From contig NZ_JAINVG010000033.1 of assembly GCF_020400725.1 (NCBI RefSeq), positions 1-64,000 of the forward strand: a stretch of 64,000 nt of DNA, written 5' to 3'. Made by a program: the position numbers and the translations under genes. Source of the DNA: Streptomyces sp. NK15101 (GTDB lineage Bacteria > Actinomycetota > Actinomycetes > Streptomycetales > Streptomycetaceae). The notes below the pieces were generated by a model. That model did no database searches. It had not been told where the DNA came from and worked only from the letters and a program-made list of their open reading frames with translations. Positions 55,357 to 62,796 of the stretch are shown here, one piece after another (position 1 is the stretch's first letter; the number at the start of each line of letters is the position of its first letter).

Positions 55357-56919
55357 ATGTCCACGGAAACGAAGCCGATCGCCCTCCCCGTCACCGCGGT
55401 CACCTGCCTGGAGGACCGCGCCCACGTCGAGCGCACCGCCGTACTCGATCTGGAGGCCGGCGTCCGGCGCCTGCGCCTCGGGCCGGTCAGCGCCCTCGTC
55501 GTCGACCGCACCCTGCACGCCGAGCTGGCCTCCGAACACCCGGCCACCGTCCTCGACGTGCGGCTCGTCCGCGAGTGGACGCCGCGCGGGCCGGTGCCGC
55601 CCGCCGAGGGCGACTCCGCGCTCCGCCACCGGGCCCACGCCCTCGAAGGGGAACGCCGCGCCGTGGAGCAGCGCCGCGACCGGCTGCGGGCCCGCCTCGA
55701 CCTGCTGGGCCGGCTCGCCGCCGACCTGTTGCGGGAGATCGGCGAGGGCGCCGGTTCCGGGGAGTCCGAAGGGCCCCGCTGGAGCCGCGAACTGGACCGC
55801 GTGGACGCCGAGCGCGACACGTACGGCGAGGAGCTCCGCGCCGCCGAGGCGCGTCTGACCGCCCTCGGCGGCGAACTCGCCGAGGTCCGCCGGGTCATGG
55901 AGCTCACCGAGGAGGAGCCGGCCGAGCTCGTCGCCCATGTCGAGCTGACCGTGGAGGCCACGGCCGCCGGGCCCGCCCGGTTGCGGCTGAGTCACCTCAC
56001 GCCGTGCGCCCTGTGGCGGCCGGCCTACCGGGCCGTGCTCGACGGGGAGTCCCTGACCCTGGAGACCGACGCGGTGGTCTGGCAGCGCACCGGCGAGGAC
56101 TGGTCGGACGTGCGGCTGACGCTGTCGACCGCGAGGTCGGCCCTGGCCGGCGATCCGCCCCGGCTGGTCGAGGACCGGCTGACGCTCAAGGACCGGTCGC
56201 CGGCCGAGCGCCGCACGATCGACGTCGAGGTGCGCGAGGAGGAGATCTCGACGCTCGGACCGGCGCCGGTGCTCGGCCTGCCGGGCGTGGACGACGGCGG
56301 CGAGGCACGGGTGCTGCACTCCCCCACCGCCGTGTCCGTGCCGGGTGACGGCCGCGCCCACCGGGTGCCGCTCTCGGCGTTCACGACGGCCGCCGACAGC
56401 GAGTACGCCTGTTCGCCGGAGCTGTCCCCGCTGGTCACGCAGGTGGTGCGGTTCGACAACCTGTCCGGTCACGCGCTGCTCGCCGGCCCCGTGGACCTCG
56501 TCCGGGGCAGCGGATTCACCGGCCGCGGCACGCTGGACTTCACGGCTCCCGGCGCCGCCGCCGAGCTCGCCTTCGGCAGCCGCGACGACCACCGGGTGAT
56601 CCGGCACGCCGAGGAGTCCCGCGACACCGCGGGCCTCGCCCAGCGGACCGTGATCACCCGCACGGTCCGGCTGCACCTGTCCCGGTTCTCGCCGCCCGGG
56701 GAGCGGGACGACCGGGTGGTCGTCCTCCGCGAGCGGATACCCGTCTCCGAGGTCTCGGCGGTGGAGGTGCGCCTGCGTAAGGAGGCCTGCTCCCCCGCAC
56801 CGGACGCGGTCGACGCCGAGGGCATCGTGCGCTGGGACGTCACGCTGCCGCCCGGCGGCCGACGGACGGTCACTCTGGTGTACGAGCTCTCGGCGACGGC
56901 CAAGGTCGGGGGGATCTGA
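55357..56919 (+). CDS. DUF4139 / MuiA-family protein (second copy)
   Basis: 520 residues, a diverged paralogue of the gene before it without the Ala-Pro insert. N-terminal VTAVTCLEDRAHVERTAVLD, coiled coil at about 85-175, then LWRPAYRAVLDGESLTLETD and VWQRTGEDWSDVRLTLSTAR, the same block as in the first copy. It ends PPGGRRTVTLVYELSATAKV. No signal peptide or membrane helix. The two may form a heteromeric complex (inference). Start ATG 55357, 12 bases after GGAG. Confidence 0.88.
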   Translation: MSTETKPIALPVTAVTCLEDRAHVERTAVLDLEAGVRRLRLGPVSALVVDRTLHAELASEHPATVLDVRLVREWTPRGPVPPAEGDSALRHRAHALEGERRAVEQRRDRLRARLDLLGRLAADLLREIGEGAGSGESEGPRWSRELDRVDAERDTYGEELRAAEARLTALGGELAEVRRVMELTEEEPAELVAHVELTVEATAAGPARLRLSHLTPCALWRPAYRAVLDGESLTLETDAVVWQRTGEDWSDVRLTLSTARSALAGDPPRLVEDRLTLKDRSPAERRTIDVEVREEEISTLGPAPVLGLPGVDDGGEARVLHSPTAVSVPGDGRAHRVPLSAFTTAADSEYACSPELSPLVTQVVRFDNLSGHALLAGPVDLVRGSGFTGRGTLDFTAPGAAAELAFGSRDDHRVIRHAEESRDTAGLAQRTVITRTVRLHLSRFSPPGERDDRVVVLRERIPVSEVSAVEVRLRKEACSPAPDAVDAEGIVRWDVTLPPGGRRTVTLVYELSATAKVGGI

Positions 56920-57300
56920 GCCGGTGGCCGACGGCGTCCCCGCCGCTCCGTCCACGCGGTGCGCCCCTCGGCCGTGCCGGTCGCGGGGCTGTTCCGGGCC
57001 GCCGCCCCGACGCCGTGCCTCCGGGCGTCGGCCGGCGCCGTCACCGCCGGGGCGAGGGCCACCGGCTCGCACTGCGTCGCACCGGCGGCCGGGCGCCGGC
57101 GGAGCAGCCGGTGTAGCGCGGCACCGGCCCCCGAAGGCCGGGGAGCGTTTCCCGGCACCCGGGCCTGAGGCGCTTCCGGGTGATCCCGGGTCTCGGCGGC
57201 GGGCACCCTACCAGCCCGGCGCCCTGCCCATCCCGAACTCCCCTCACTCTCCACAACCGTGCGGACGCGTGCGGTAGTCATGGGGGCAGGAGGGAACACC
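56920..57300 (+). other. Upstream region of the nitric oxide synthase gene
   Basis: 381 bases with no convincing gene. It must hold the nos promoter; in-frame starts GTG 57259 and ATG 57280 lie in its 3' end. Confidence 0.45.
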
Positions 57301-58494
57301 TTGGTCTTCAGTCTGGGTCGCCGCCGCAAGGCCGCCGCCGTCAGCACCTGTCCGTTCGCGCCCGCGCCCCCGTCCGGCGCGCGGCAGGACCAACCGCACC
57401 TGCGTGTGCCGCATGTGACGGACCGTGGGGAGGCGGAGAGTTTCGTCCGGCAGTTCCATCACGAGCAGCCCGAGGCCGGGGACGTGGAGCGCCGGGTCCG
57501 CGAGGTGCTGGCCGAGATCGAGCGGACCGGCACGTACGAGCACACTCCGGCCGAACTCTCCTTCGGCGCCCGCGTCGCGTGGCGCAACGCGGCCCGCTGC
57601 ATCGGCAGGCTCTACTGGCGCAGTCTCGTGGTGCGCGACCTCCGGCACGTCACCTCGGCCGACGGCATCGCCGCCGCCTGCTTCGAGCACCTGCGGACCG
57701 CCGGGAACGGCGGCCGGATCCGCCCGGTGATCTCGGTGTTCGCCCCCGACCGGCCGGGACGTCCCGCGCCGCGGATCGTCAACGACCAGCTGGTGCGCTA
57801 CGCGGGGCACAGCACCCCCGAGGGCCGCTGGATCGGCGATCCGCGCGGTGCCGCGCCGACCGCCCGCGCCCGCGGACTGGGGTGGAAGCGCGAGGAAGAG
57901 GCCTTCCAGGTGCTCCCGTTGATGGTGGAGGAGCGTCCGGGCGCGCGACCGGAGTGGTACGAGCTGCCGGAGGATTCCGTCATGGAGGTGCCGCTCCGGC
58001 ATCCGGACCACGAGTGGCTGGCGGAGCTGGGACTGCGCTGGTACGCGGTGCCGGCGATCAGCGACATGACGCTGGAGATCGGCGGGGTGCGCTATCCGGC
58101 GGCACCGTTCAACGGCTGGTACATGGGGACGGAGATAGGCGCCCGCAACCTCGCCGACGCCGAGCGCTACGACCTCCTCCCGGTGGTCGCCGACCGTCTG
58201 GGCCTCGACCGCTCCTCGGAGCGCACGCTGTGGCGGGACCGGGCGCTCGTCGAGCTCAACGTGGCGGTGCTGCACTCCTTCCAGGTGGCCGGGGTGACGA
58301 TGGCGGACCATCACACCGAGTCCGAGCGGTTCCTGCGGCACATCGCGCGGGAGAGCCGGCACGGCAGGCCCACGCCCGCCGACTGGAGCTGGATCGTCCC
58401 GCCCGTGTCCGGCTCCACGACTCCGGTCTTCCACCGGTACTACGACCCGGTGGACACGTCCCTGCGCCCCGCCTTCCTCGCCCGGGAGCAGTGA
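57301..58494 (+). CDS. nos: Nitric oxide synthase oxygenase
   Basis: 397 residues from TTG 57301. Heme- and tetrahydropterin-dependent enzyme that oxidises L-arginine to citrulline and NO. Bacterial NOS has only the oxygenase domain, as here. The heme-ligand Cys100 is in WRNAARCIGRLYW, and the arginine-binding Glu is in PFNGWYMGTEIGARNL. Other conserved blocks are EMPLRHPDHEWL-like EVPLRHPDHEWL and GVTMADHHTESERFLRH. AGGAGGG lies six bases before TTG 57301; ATG 57280 and GTG 57259 are in-frame alternatives without such a site. No thaxtomin NRPS/P450 genes are near, so the NO probably has a physiological role. Confidence 0.93.
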   Translation: MVFSLGRRRKAAAVSTCPFAPAPPSGARQDQPHLRVPHVTDRGEAESFVRQFHHEQPEAGDVERRVREVLAEIERTGTYEHTPAELSFGARVAWRNAARCIGRLYWRSLVVRDLRHVTSADGIAAACFEHLRTAGNGGRIRPVISVFAPDRPGRPAPRIVNDQLVRYAGHSTPEGRWIGDPRGAAPTARARGLGWKREEEAFQVLPLMVEERPGARPEWYELPEDSVMEVPLRHPDHEWLAELGLRWYAVPAISDMTLEIGGVRYPAAPFNGWYMGTEIGARNLADAERYDLLPVVADRLGLDRSSERTLWRDRALVELNVAVLHSFQVAGVTMADHHTESERFLRHIARESRHGRPTPADWSWIVPPVSGSTTPVFHRYYDPVDTSLRPAFLAREQ

Positions 58495-58530
58495 GGCCGG
58501 GCCCGCGCCGGACGGCGGAGCCCGGCCGCG

Positions 58531-59109
58531 TCAGGCGGTCGGGCCGGGCGGCAGGTGGACGGTCATGATCAGGTGGCAGGTCGCCTCTCCGGCGCCGCGG
58601 TAGGTGTGGGTGGCGTCGCCGTCGAAGGTGGCGGTCTGCCCGGCTTCGACGGTGTGTTCCGTGCCGTCGACGACCAGGGTCATCCGGCCGGCGGTGACGC
58701 TGACGGTCTCCACGACTCCGGCCTGGTGGGGGTGGCTGGGATACTCCTCGCCGGGCTCCAGCGTCCAGCGCCAGACCTCGACCGGAGCCGGGCCCGAGGT
58801 CGTGAGCATGAGCCGGGCCTCGCTGCCCAGCCTTCCGGTCCAGAGCGGCGCGACGGCGTCGGCGGTCACGACCCGGACGCGACCTTCGGCCGGGCCCTCG
58901 AGCAGGGCGGAGACGGAGACGCCGAGGGTGTCGGCGAGGCGGACCAGGGTGGCGAAGTTCGGGTTGCCCTGGGCCTTCTCCAGGCCCACCAGGGCGCCCT
59001 TGCTGACCTGGGCGCGTCTGCCGAGCTCGTCCAGGGACAGGCCGGCGCGGTTGCGGGCCGTCCTCACGTTGCGGGCGAGGGTCCGCAGGGCTGCCTCTGT
59101 CTCGGCCAT
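58531..59109 (-). CDS. XRE-family regulator with cupin domain
   Basis: 192 residues. HTH at about 12-65 (AGLSLDELGRRAQVSKGALV, GLEKAQGNPNFATLVRLADT); cupin at about 110-185 (WTLEPGEEYPSHPHQAGVVE, TVSVTAGRMTLVVDGTEHTV). The cupin has a full His-rich metal motif. Divergent from EamA and B3/B4 genes, with repeats and palindromes in the gap, so it is probably their repressor and self-regulated. It converges on nos; a weak 8-pair stem lies at 58495-58527. Confidence 0.92.
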   Translation of the reverse strand: MAETEAALRTLARNVRTARNRAGLSLDELGRRAQVSKGALVGLEKAQGNPNFATLVRLADTLGVSVSALLEGPAEGRVRVVTADAVAPLWTGRLGSEARLMLTTSGPAPVEVWRWTLEPGEEYPSHPHQAGVVETVSVTAGRMTLVVDGTEHTVEAGQTATFDGDATHTYRGAGEATCHLIMTVHLPPGPTA

Positions 59110-59128
59110 CCGATCACCGTTCTCGCTC

Positions 59129-59184
59129 GTGGAGCAGGGGTTGTGGAGCAGGGGTTGTGGAGCAGTACAGGTGGAGCAGTGCAA
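59129..59184. repeat. Four 14-bp tandem repeats upstream of XRE gene
   Basis: Consecutive units start GTGGAGCAG at 59129, 59143, 59157 and 59171; the first two are identical over 14 bases (GTGGAGCAGGGGTT) and the last two differ only in their last five. The array is 20 bases upstream of the XRE start. Confidence 0.93.
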
Positions 59185-59212
59185 TGCACCGTCCGGTCGT
59201 TTGGTTGACACA

Positions 59213-59225
59213 ACCCGGTCGGTAC
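59213..59225. promoter_or_regulatory. Palindrome over the eamA -35 box, candidate operator
   Basis: GGTTG-ACA-CAACC is a perfect palindrome that covers the -35 hexamer TTGACA. Binding here would block transcription of eamA. Confidence 0.6.
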
Positions 59226-59245
59226 GTTGTACGGTCTGGTCGTTC
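59216..59245 (+). promoter_or_regulatory. Promoter of the eamA operon
   Basis: TTGACA at 59216-59221 and TACGGT at 59240-59245, separated by 18 bases, form a good housekeeping-type promoter 25 bases upstream of the GTG start at 59270. GTACGTTGTAC across the -10 is a second palindrome. Confidence 0.6.
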
Positions 59246-59269
59246 CACTGAAATAGTAAGGGATGTACC

Positions 59270-60106
59270 GTGATCGCTCTGCTGCTGGCCCTGGGCAGCT
59301 CCCTCGCCTACGGATGCGCCGACTTCCTCGGTGGCCTCGGCGCCCGCAAGGCCCATGTGCTGCGGACCGTGATGATCGCGGCTCCCGCCTCCCTCGCGGT
59401 GGAGCTGCTGCTCTGGCCCTTCCTCGGCGCCTCGTTCGACGCCGGCGCGCTGGGCTGGGGTGCCGCGTCCGGCGTCGCCTCCGCCGTGGCCTTCGCGCTG
59501 CTCTACCGGACCCTGGCGATCGGGCCGATGAACGTCCTCTCGCCCGTGACCGCGCTGGTGTCCGCCATGCTGCCCGTCGGCGTGGGCCTGCTCCAGGGCG
59601 AGCGCCTCGGCGCGGCCGGTCTGGTCGGGCTGCCGCTCGCCCTGGCGGCCGTGGTCCTGGTCAGCGCCGGGCACGGCTCCGGTGCGGCACGCCCGTCCCG
59701 TACGGCGCTGCTGTCGGCCCTGGGCGCGGGCGCCGCGATCGCCCTCCAGCTGGTCTTCCTCCACCAGGCGCCCTCGGACAGCGGGGTGGCGCCGCTGATC
59801 GTGGGCCGAGCGGTCTCCTCGGCCGTGACCCTCGCGGCCGCGGCGGCGCTGTACCGCCGACTGGGCTCCGAGCGGCCCGCGTACGCCCTGTCGGCCGCCG
59901 CGGGCGTGCTGGACTCGGTGGCGAACCTGCTCTTCCTGCTCGCCGCCCGCGGCGGGGACCTCGCAGTCGTCGCCGTGATCACCGCGCTCTACCCGGCCGG
60001 CACGGTCCTGCTCGCCCGTGGTGTGCTCGCCGAGCGCATCCATCGCGGTCAGCTCCTGGGCCTGGGGACGGCGGCGGTGGCCGTCAGTCTCCTGGCGCTG
60101 ACCTGA
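59270..60106 (+). CDS. EamA/DMT-family transporter
   Basis: 278 residues with ten predicted membrane helices in two EamA repeats (IALLLALGSSLAYGCADFLG; ALLSALGAGAAIALQLVFLH). The family exports amino acids or metabolites. Start is GTG 59270. The divergent XRE-cupin regulator and the promoter/palindrome suggest induction by its substrate. B3/B4 protein follows after 38 bases in the same operon. Confidence 0.92.
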   Translation: MIALLLALGSSLAYGCADFLGGLGARKAHVLRTVMIAAPASLAVELLLWPFLGASFDAGALGWGAASGVASAVAFALLYRTLAIGPMNVLSPVTALVSAMLPVGVGLLQGERLGAAGLVGLPLALAAVVLVSAGHGSGAARPSRTALLSALGAGAAIALQLVFLHQAPSDSGVAPLIVGRAVSSAVTLAAAAALYRRLGSERPAYALSAAAGVLDSVANLLFLLAARGGDLAVVAVITALYPAGTVLLARGVLAERIHRGQLLGLGTAAVAVSLLALT

Positions 60107-60144
60107 CCGGCCCCACCTCGTCCGCGCGCACGAACGGAACAGCC

Positions 60145-60834
60145 ATGACGACCTTCCACCTCGCCCCCGCCGTCGCGGAGGCCTTCCCCGACACCCTGAT
60201 CGCCCTGGTCACCGTCACCGGCCTGCGGGGGCGCGAGTCCTGGCCCCTGACCACGGCCGCCGTGGCCGAACTGGAGCGGCGGCTCGCCGACGGCACCTGG
60301 CTCCCCGCCGACGAGACCGACCCCCGCGTCGGGGACTGGCACACCGCCTACCGCTCCTTCGGCACCAACCCGCGCCGCATCCGCCCCAGCGTCGACGCGC
60401 TCGGCCGCCGCCTCGCGAAGAGGGGCGCCCTGCCGCGCGTCAACCCGGCCGTGGACTCGTACAACGCCGTCTCCGTCCGTCACGGCCTGCCCGCAGGCGC
60501 CTTCGACCTGGACCACGTCACCGGCGAGGTCGTCATCCGCCCCGCCGACGGCACCGAGACCTTCACCCCGCTCGGCGAGCCGGACACCGTCGAGAACCCG
60601 AAGCCCGGAGAGATCGTCTACGCCGACGACGAGGGGGTCCTGACCCGCCACTGGAACCACCGCGACGCGCACCGCACCCGCGTCACCGAGGACTCCACCC
60701 GCGTCGTCTTCGTCCTGGAGACCCTCAGCGCCGAGCGGGACGGCCACCTCTTGAAGACCGCCGCGGCCGAGCTCCGGGACCTCCTGGCCCCGCACGCCGA
60801 CGGAACGACCGTGCACCACCTCGGCCCGAACTGA
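60145..60834 (+). CDS. B3/B4 tRNA-binding-domain protein (PheT-like editing domain)
   Basis: 229 residues. Contains the B3/B4 fold found in the beta subunit of Phe-tRNA synthetase and in free-standing proteins: WHTAYRSFGTNPRRIRPSVD, PRVNPAVDSYNAVSVRHGLP and PGEIVYADDEGVLTRHWNHR. Free-standing members may edit mischarged tRNA or act on amino-acid-like substrates; this is not established. With an EamA exporter and an XRE-cupin regulator it is part of an amino-acid-related unit (inference). Confidence 0.9.
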   Translation: MTTFHLAPAVAEAFPDTLIALVTVTGLRGRESWPLTTAAVAELERRLADGTWLPADETDPRVGDWHTAYRSFGTNPRRIRPSVDALGRRLAKRGALPRVNPAVDSYNAVSVRHGLPAGAFDLDHVTGEVVIRPADGTETFTPLGEPDTVENPKPGEIVYADDEGVLTRHWNHRDAHRTRVTEDSTRVVFVLETLSAERDGHLLKTAAAELRDLLAPHADGTTVHHLGPN

Positions 60835-60946
60835 TCGCCGCCCGCCGAGTGGTCCCTCCGGAGGGGAAGGAGGAGGCTGGTACTGAGCGCGTCCGGGGTC
60901 CCGGGCGCCCCGAGCGGAGCGCCCCCCGGTCGGGAAAGGCCGCGCC

Positions 60947-61243
60947 ATGCGCATGCTGCTGAAGGTTCAGATGGACACCGCGGCCTCCAACGAGGCCATC
61001 AGGCAGGGCAGGCTGCTCAAGGTCATGGAGGGCGCCCTCGAGGAACTCCGCCCCGAGGCCGCGTACTTCACCGTCGAGGACGGCTGCCGGACCGGCTACC
61101 TCTTCTTCGACCTGAGCGACCCCACCCGGATGCCGAAGATCTCGGAGCCGTTCTTCATGGAGATGGGCGCCAAGGTCCACTACTCGCCGGTCATGAACCC
61201 GGAGGACCTCCGCAAGGGCCTTTCGGCGATCACGCCCTCGTGA
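60947..61243 (+). CDS. Small conserved hypothetical protein
   Basis: 98 residues beginning MRMLLKVQMDTAASNEAIRQ. The pattern (VMEGALEELRPEAAYFTVED, GYLFFDLSDPTRMPKISEPF) suggests a dimeric ferredoxin-like alpha-beta fold. GGGAAAGG precedes ATG 60947. I do not recognise a function. Its last 14 bases overlap the convergent methyltransferase. Confidence 0.8.
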   Translation: MRMLLKVQMDTAASNEAIRQGRLLKVMEGALEELRPEAAYFTVEDGCRTGYLFFDLSDPTRMPKISEPFFMEMGAKVHYSPVMNPEDLRKGLSAITPS

Positions 61244-61850
61244 GCGGCTTCTCCCAGGTCAGGGAGTACCGGCGGAGCAGGTGCCGGCGGTAGCGCACGC
61301 CGGGGAGCAGCCGTCGTGCCTCGGCACGCACCTGCCCGTAGCTCATCTCCGGCTCTGCGACCGGCATGCCCTCCGGGTCGCGTGCGCCGCGCAGCAGCTT
61401 GGTGATCCGGACGATCGGCGCGGCACCGATCCTGACCGTCCACTCCGTGACGCTCGCGTCACGGGCGAGGCCGACGACCACCAAGGTGCCGCCGGGCCGC
61501 AGCAGTTCGCGCATGCGGGTGAGGGCCGTCCCGAAGTCCATGTGGTGGATCGTGCTCACCGAGCAGATGAAGTCGTAGCCCGCGACGGGCAGGTCGGCCG
61601 TCAGGAAGTCGCCCTCCAGGAAGGCGAGTCCGGGGTGCCCTCCGGCGGCCCGGCGAGCTCGGGCGACCATGTGCGGGGACAGGTCGACGCCGGTGACGCG
61701 CCGTGCCCGCCCGGCGAGCCTCCGTCCGAGCAGTCCGTCGCCGCAGCCGACGTCGAGGGCTTCGCCGCAGCCGTCGGGAACGGCGCGCAGGATGCCGGCG
61801 TGCCGGGCGACGTTGGTGTTCCAGTACGGCTCCGGGCCGGCCTCGTCCAT
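61230..61850 (-). CDS. Class I SAM-dependent methyltransferase
   Basis: 206 residues. SAM-binding motif I EALDVGCGDGLLGRRLAG, motif II VTGVDLSPHMVARARRAAGG, and CSVSTIHHMDFGTALTRMRE and LLRPGGTLVVVGLARD later. The C-terminal RYSLTWEKPL is a common ending in this group. Substrate unknown. Start ATG 61850 (MDEAGPEPYWNTNVARHAGI). DUF190 lies 35 bases upstream on the same strand. Confidence 0.9.
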   Translation of the reverse strand: MDEAGPEPYWNTNVARHAGILRAVPDGCGEALDVGCGDGLLGRRLAGRARRVTGVDLSPHMVARARRAAGGHPGLAFLEGDFLTADLPVAGYDFICSVSTIHHMDFGTALTRMRELLRPGGTLVVVGLARDASVTEWTVRIGAAPIVRITKLLRGARDPEGMPVAEPEMSYGQVRAEARRLLPGVRYRRHLLRRYSLTWEKPLTRA

Positions 61851-61885
61851 CGGGCCATCGTAGGCGGGGGCGCCGGTCCGCGGGC

Positions 61886-62233
61886 TCAGGCGGGCTTCTC
61901 GCGGCCGACGTAGCGGATGACCTCGCAGTCGTCGAGGATCACCAGGCCCTCCTCGACCAGTTCGTCGAGCTGGGGCAGGAAGGCCCGGATCTTCTCCTCG
62001 GTGTCGACGATGACCACGGCGACGGGGAGGTCCTCGCTCAGCGAGAGCAGTCGCTGGGTGTGGATCAGCGAGGAGGCGCCGAAGCCCTCGATGCCGCGGA
62101 ACACGCTCGCGCCCGCGATACCCGCCTCGCGCGCCCGGCCGACGATCTGGGTGTAGAGCGGCTTGTGGTGCCACAGATCGGTCTCCCCCACGAAGACCGT
62201 CACCCTCAGGGCCCTGCCGGTCAGCCTGGTCAT
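61886..62233 (-). CDS. DUF190 protein
   Basis: 115 residues, all DUF190 (PF02641): GRALRVTVFVGETDLWHHKP, LYTQIVGRAREAGIAGASVF, RGIEGFGASSLIHTQRLLSL, SEDLPVAVVIVDTEEKIRAF. The fold is P-II-like. These proteins usually neighbour CrcB/FluC fluoride channels; none is seen here. Start ATG 62233. Confidence 0.93.
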   Translation of the reverse strand: MTRLTGRALRVTVFVGETDLWHHKPLYTQIVGRAREAGIAGASVFRGIEGFGASSLIHTQRLLSLSEDLPVAVVIVDTEEKIRAFLPQLDELVEEGLVILDDCEVIRYVGREKPA

Positions 62234-62264
62234 GCTTCGAGTCTACGGTCGTGCCTCCGGGAGG

Positions 62265-62470
62265 GGGCGGTCCGTCCTCGGGCAGTCAGGCACGCGAGCC
62301 TCGGCACCGCATGCGCAGCAGCGGGGACAGGCTCCAGGCAAGGCCGGTCCTGCTCGCCGGTCGCCGCCCAGAGCCGCTCCAGGAAGGTGCCGACGCCGGA
62401 GGAGCCGCTGCACCAGTGCCGGGCGAGCTCCGGCGAGGCGGAGAAGTGACGGGCCCGGTCGACGGGCCGG
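62265..62470 (-). pseudogene. LanC-like (lanthionine synthetase C) fragment
   Basis: On the minus strand the sequence reads SPELARHWCSGSSGVGTFLE then RLWAATGEQ. WCxGSSGVGTFL is a hallmark of LanC-like cyclase domains (zinc-ligand Cys in WCxG). Only about 60 codons remain; after ATGEQ the similarity becomes weak and the frame drifts. The rest of the gene is absent, so this is a remnant of a lanthipeptide-type enzyme or LanC-like protein. Confidence 0.5.
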
Positions 62471-62499
62471 AGCACACCCGCCGGTCCACTGCGGGCGGC

Positions 62500-62751
62500 G
62501 GAGCGGAGACCTTGACGTCGTCGAGCGGGGCGTGGCGGGCCCTCGTGGGGCTGCTCGCGGAGGGCGCCAAGGACGAGGTGACCGCCCGGCGCACGGGGAT
62601 GTCGCTGCGCACCTGCCGCCGTCACATCGCCTGCCCCCACGAGGAATTGGGGGCGGAGAGCCGCTTCCGGGGCGGTGCGCTCGCGGAGCGCGCCGGGCTC
62701 ACGGGCGCGGAGGTCACGACGGACGCGGCCGAAAACGCTCCCCACCGGTAG
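62500..62751 (+). pseudogene. LuxR-type helix-turn-helix fragment
   Basis: The plus-strand frame ending at 62751 reads LVGLLAEGAKDEVTARRTGM, SLRTCRRHIA, then ELGAESRFRGGALAERAGLT. This is the C-terminal LuxR HTH of a family of Streptomyces regulators; CPHEELG replaces the usual helix wording, a sign of decay. The N-terminal two thirds of the gene are missing and replaced by the LanC-like fragment in the opposite direction. Confidence 0.5.
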
Positions 62752-62796
62752 GGTGCCCTCCGGAAAACGGTGTTCTGCGTGGGGAGACATGAGTTC

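Larger units (their letters stand above)
62234..62796. other. Region of decayed genes before the kinase
   Basis: 563 bases holding a LanC-like fragment (minus) and a LuxR-type HTH fragment (plus), placed head to head. No intact gene. Confidence 0.5.

Noticed and set aside
59129..59184. Four regular repeats considered as a CRISPR array
   Set aside because: Units are contiguous without spacers, only 14 bases long, and no cas gene is present.
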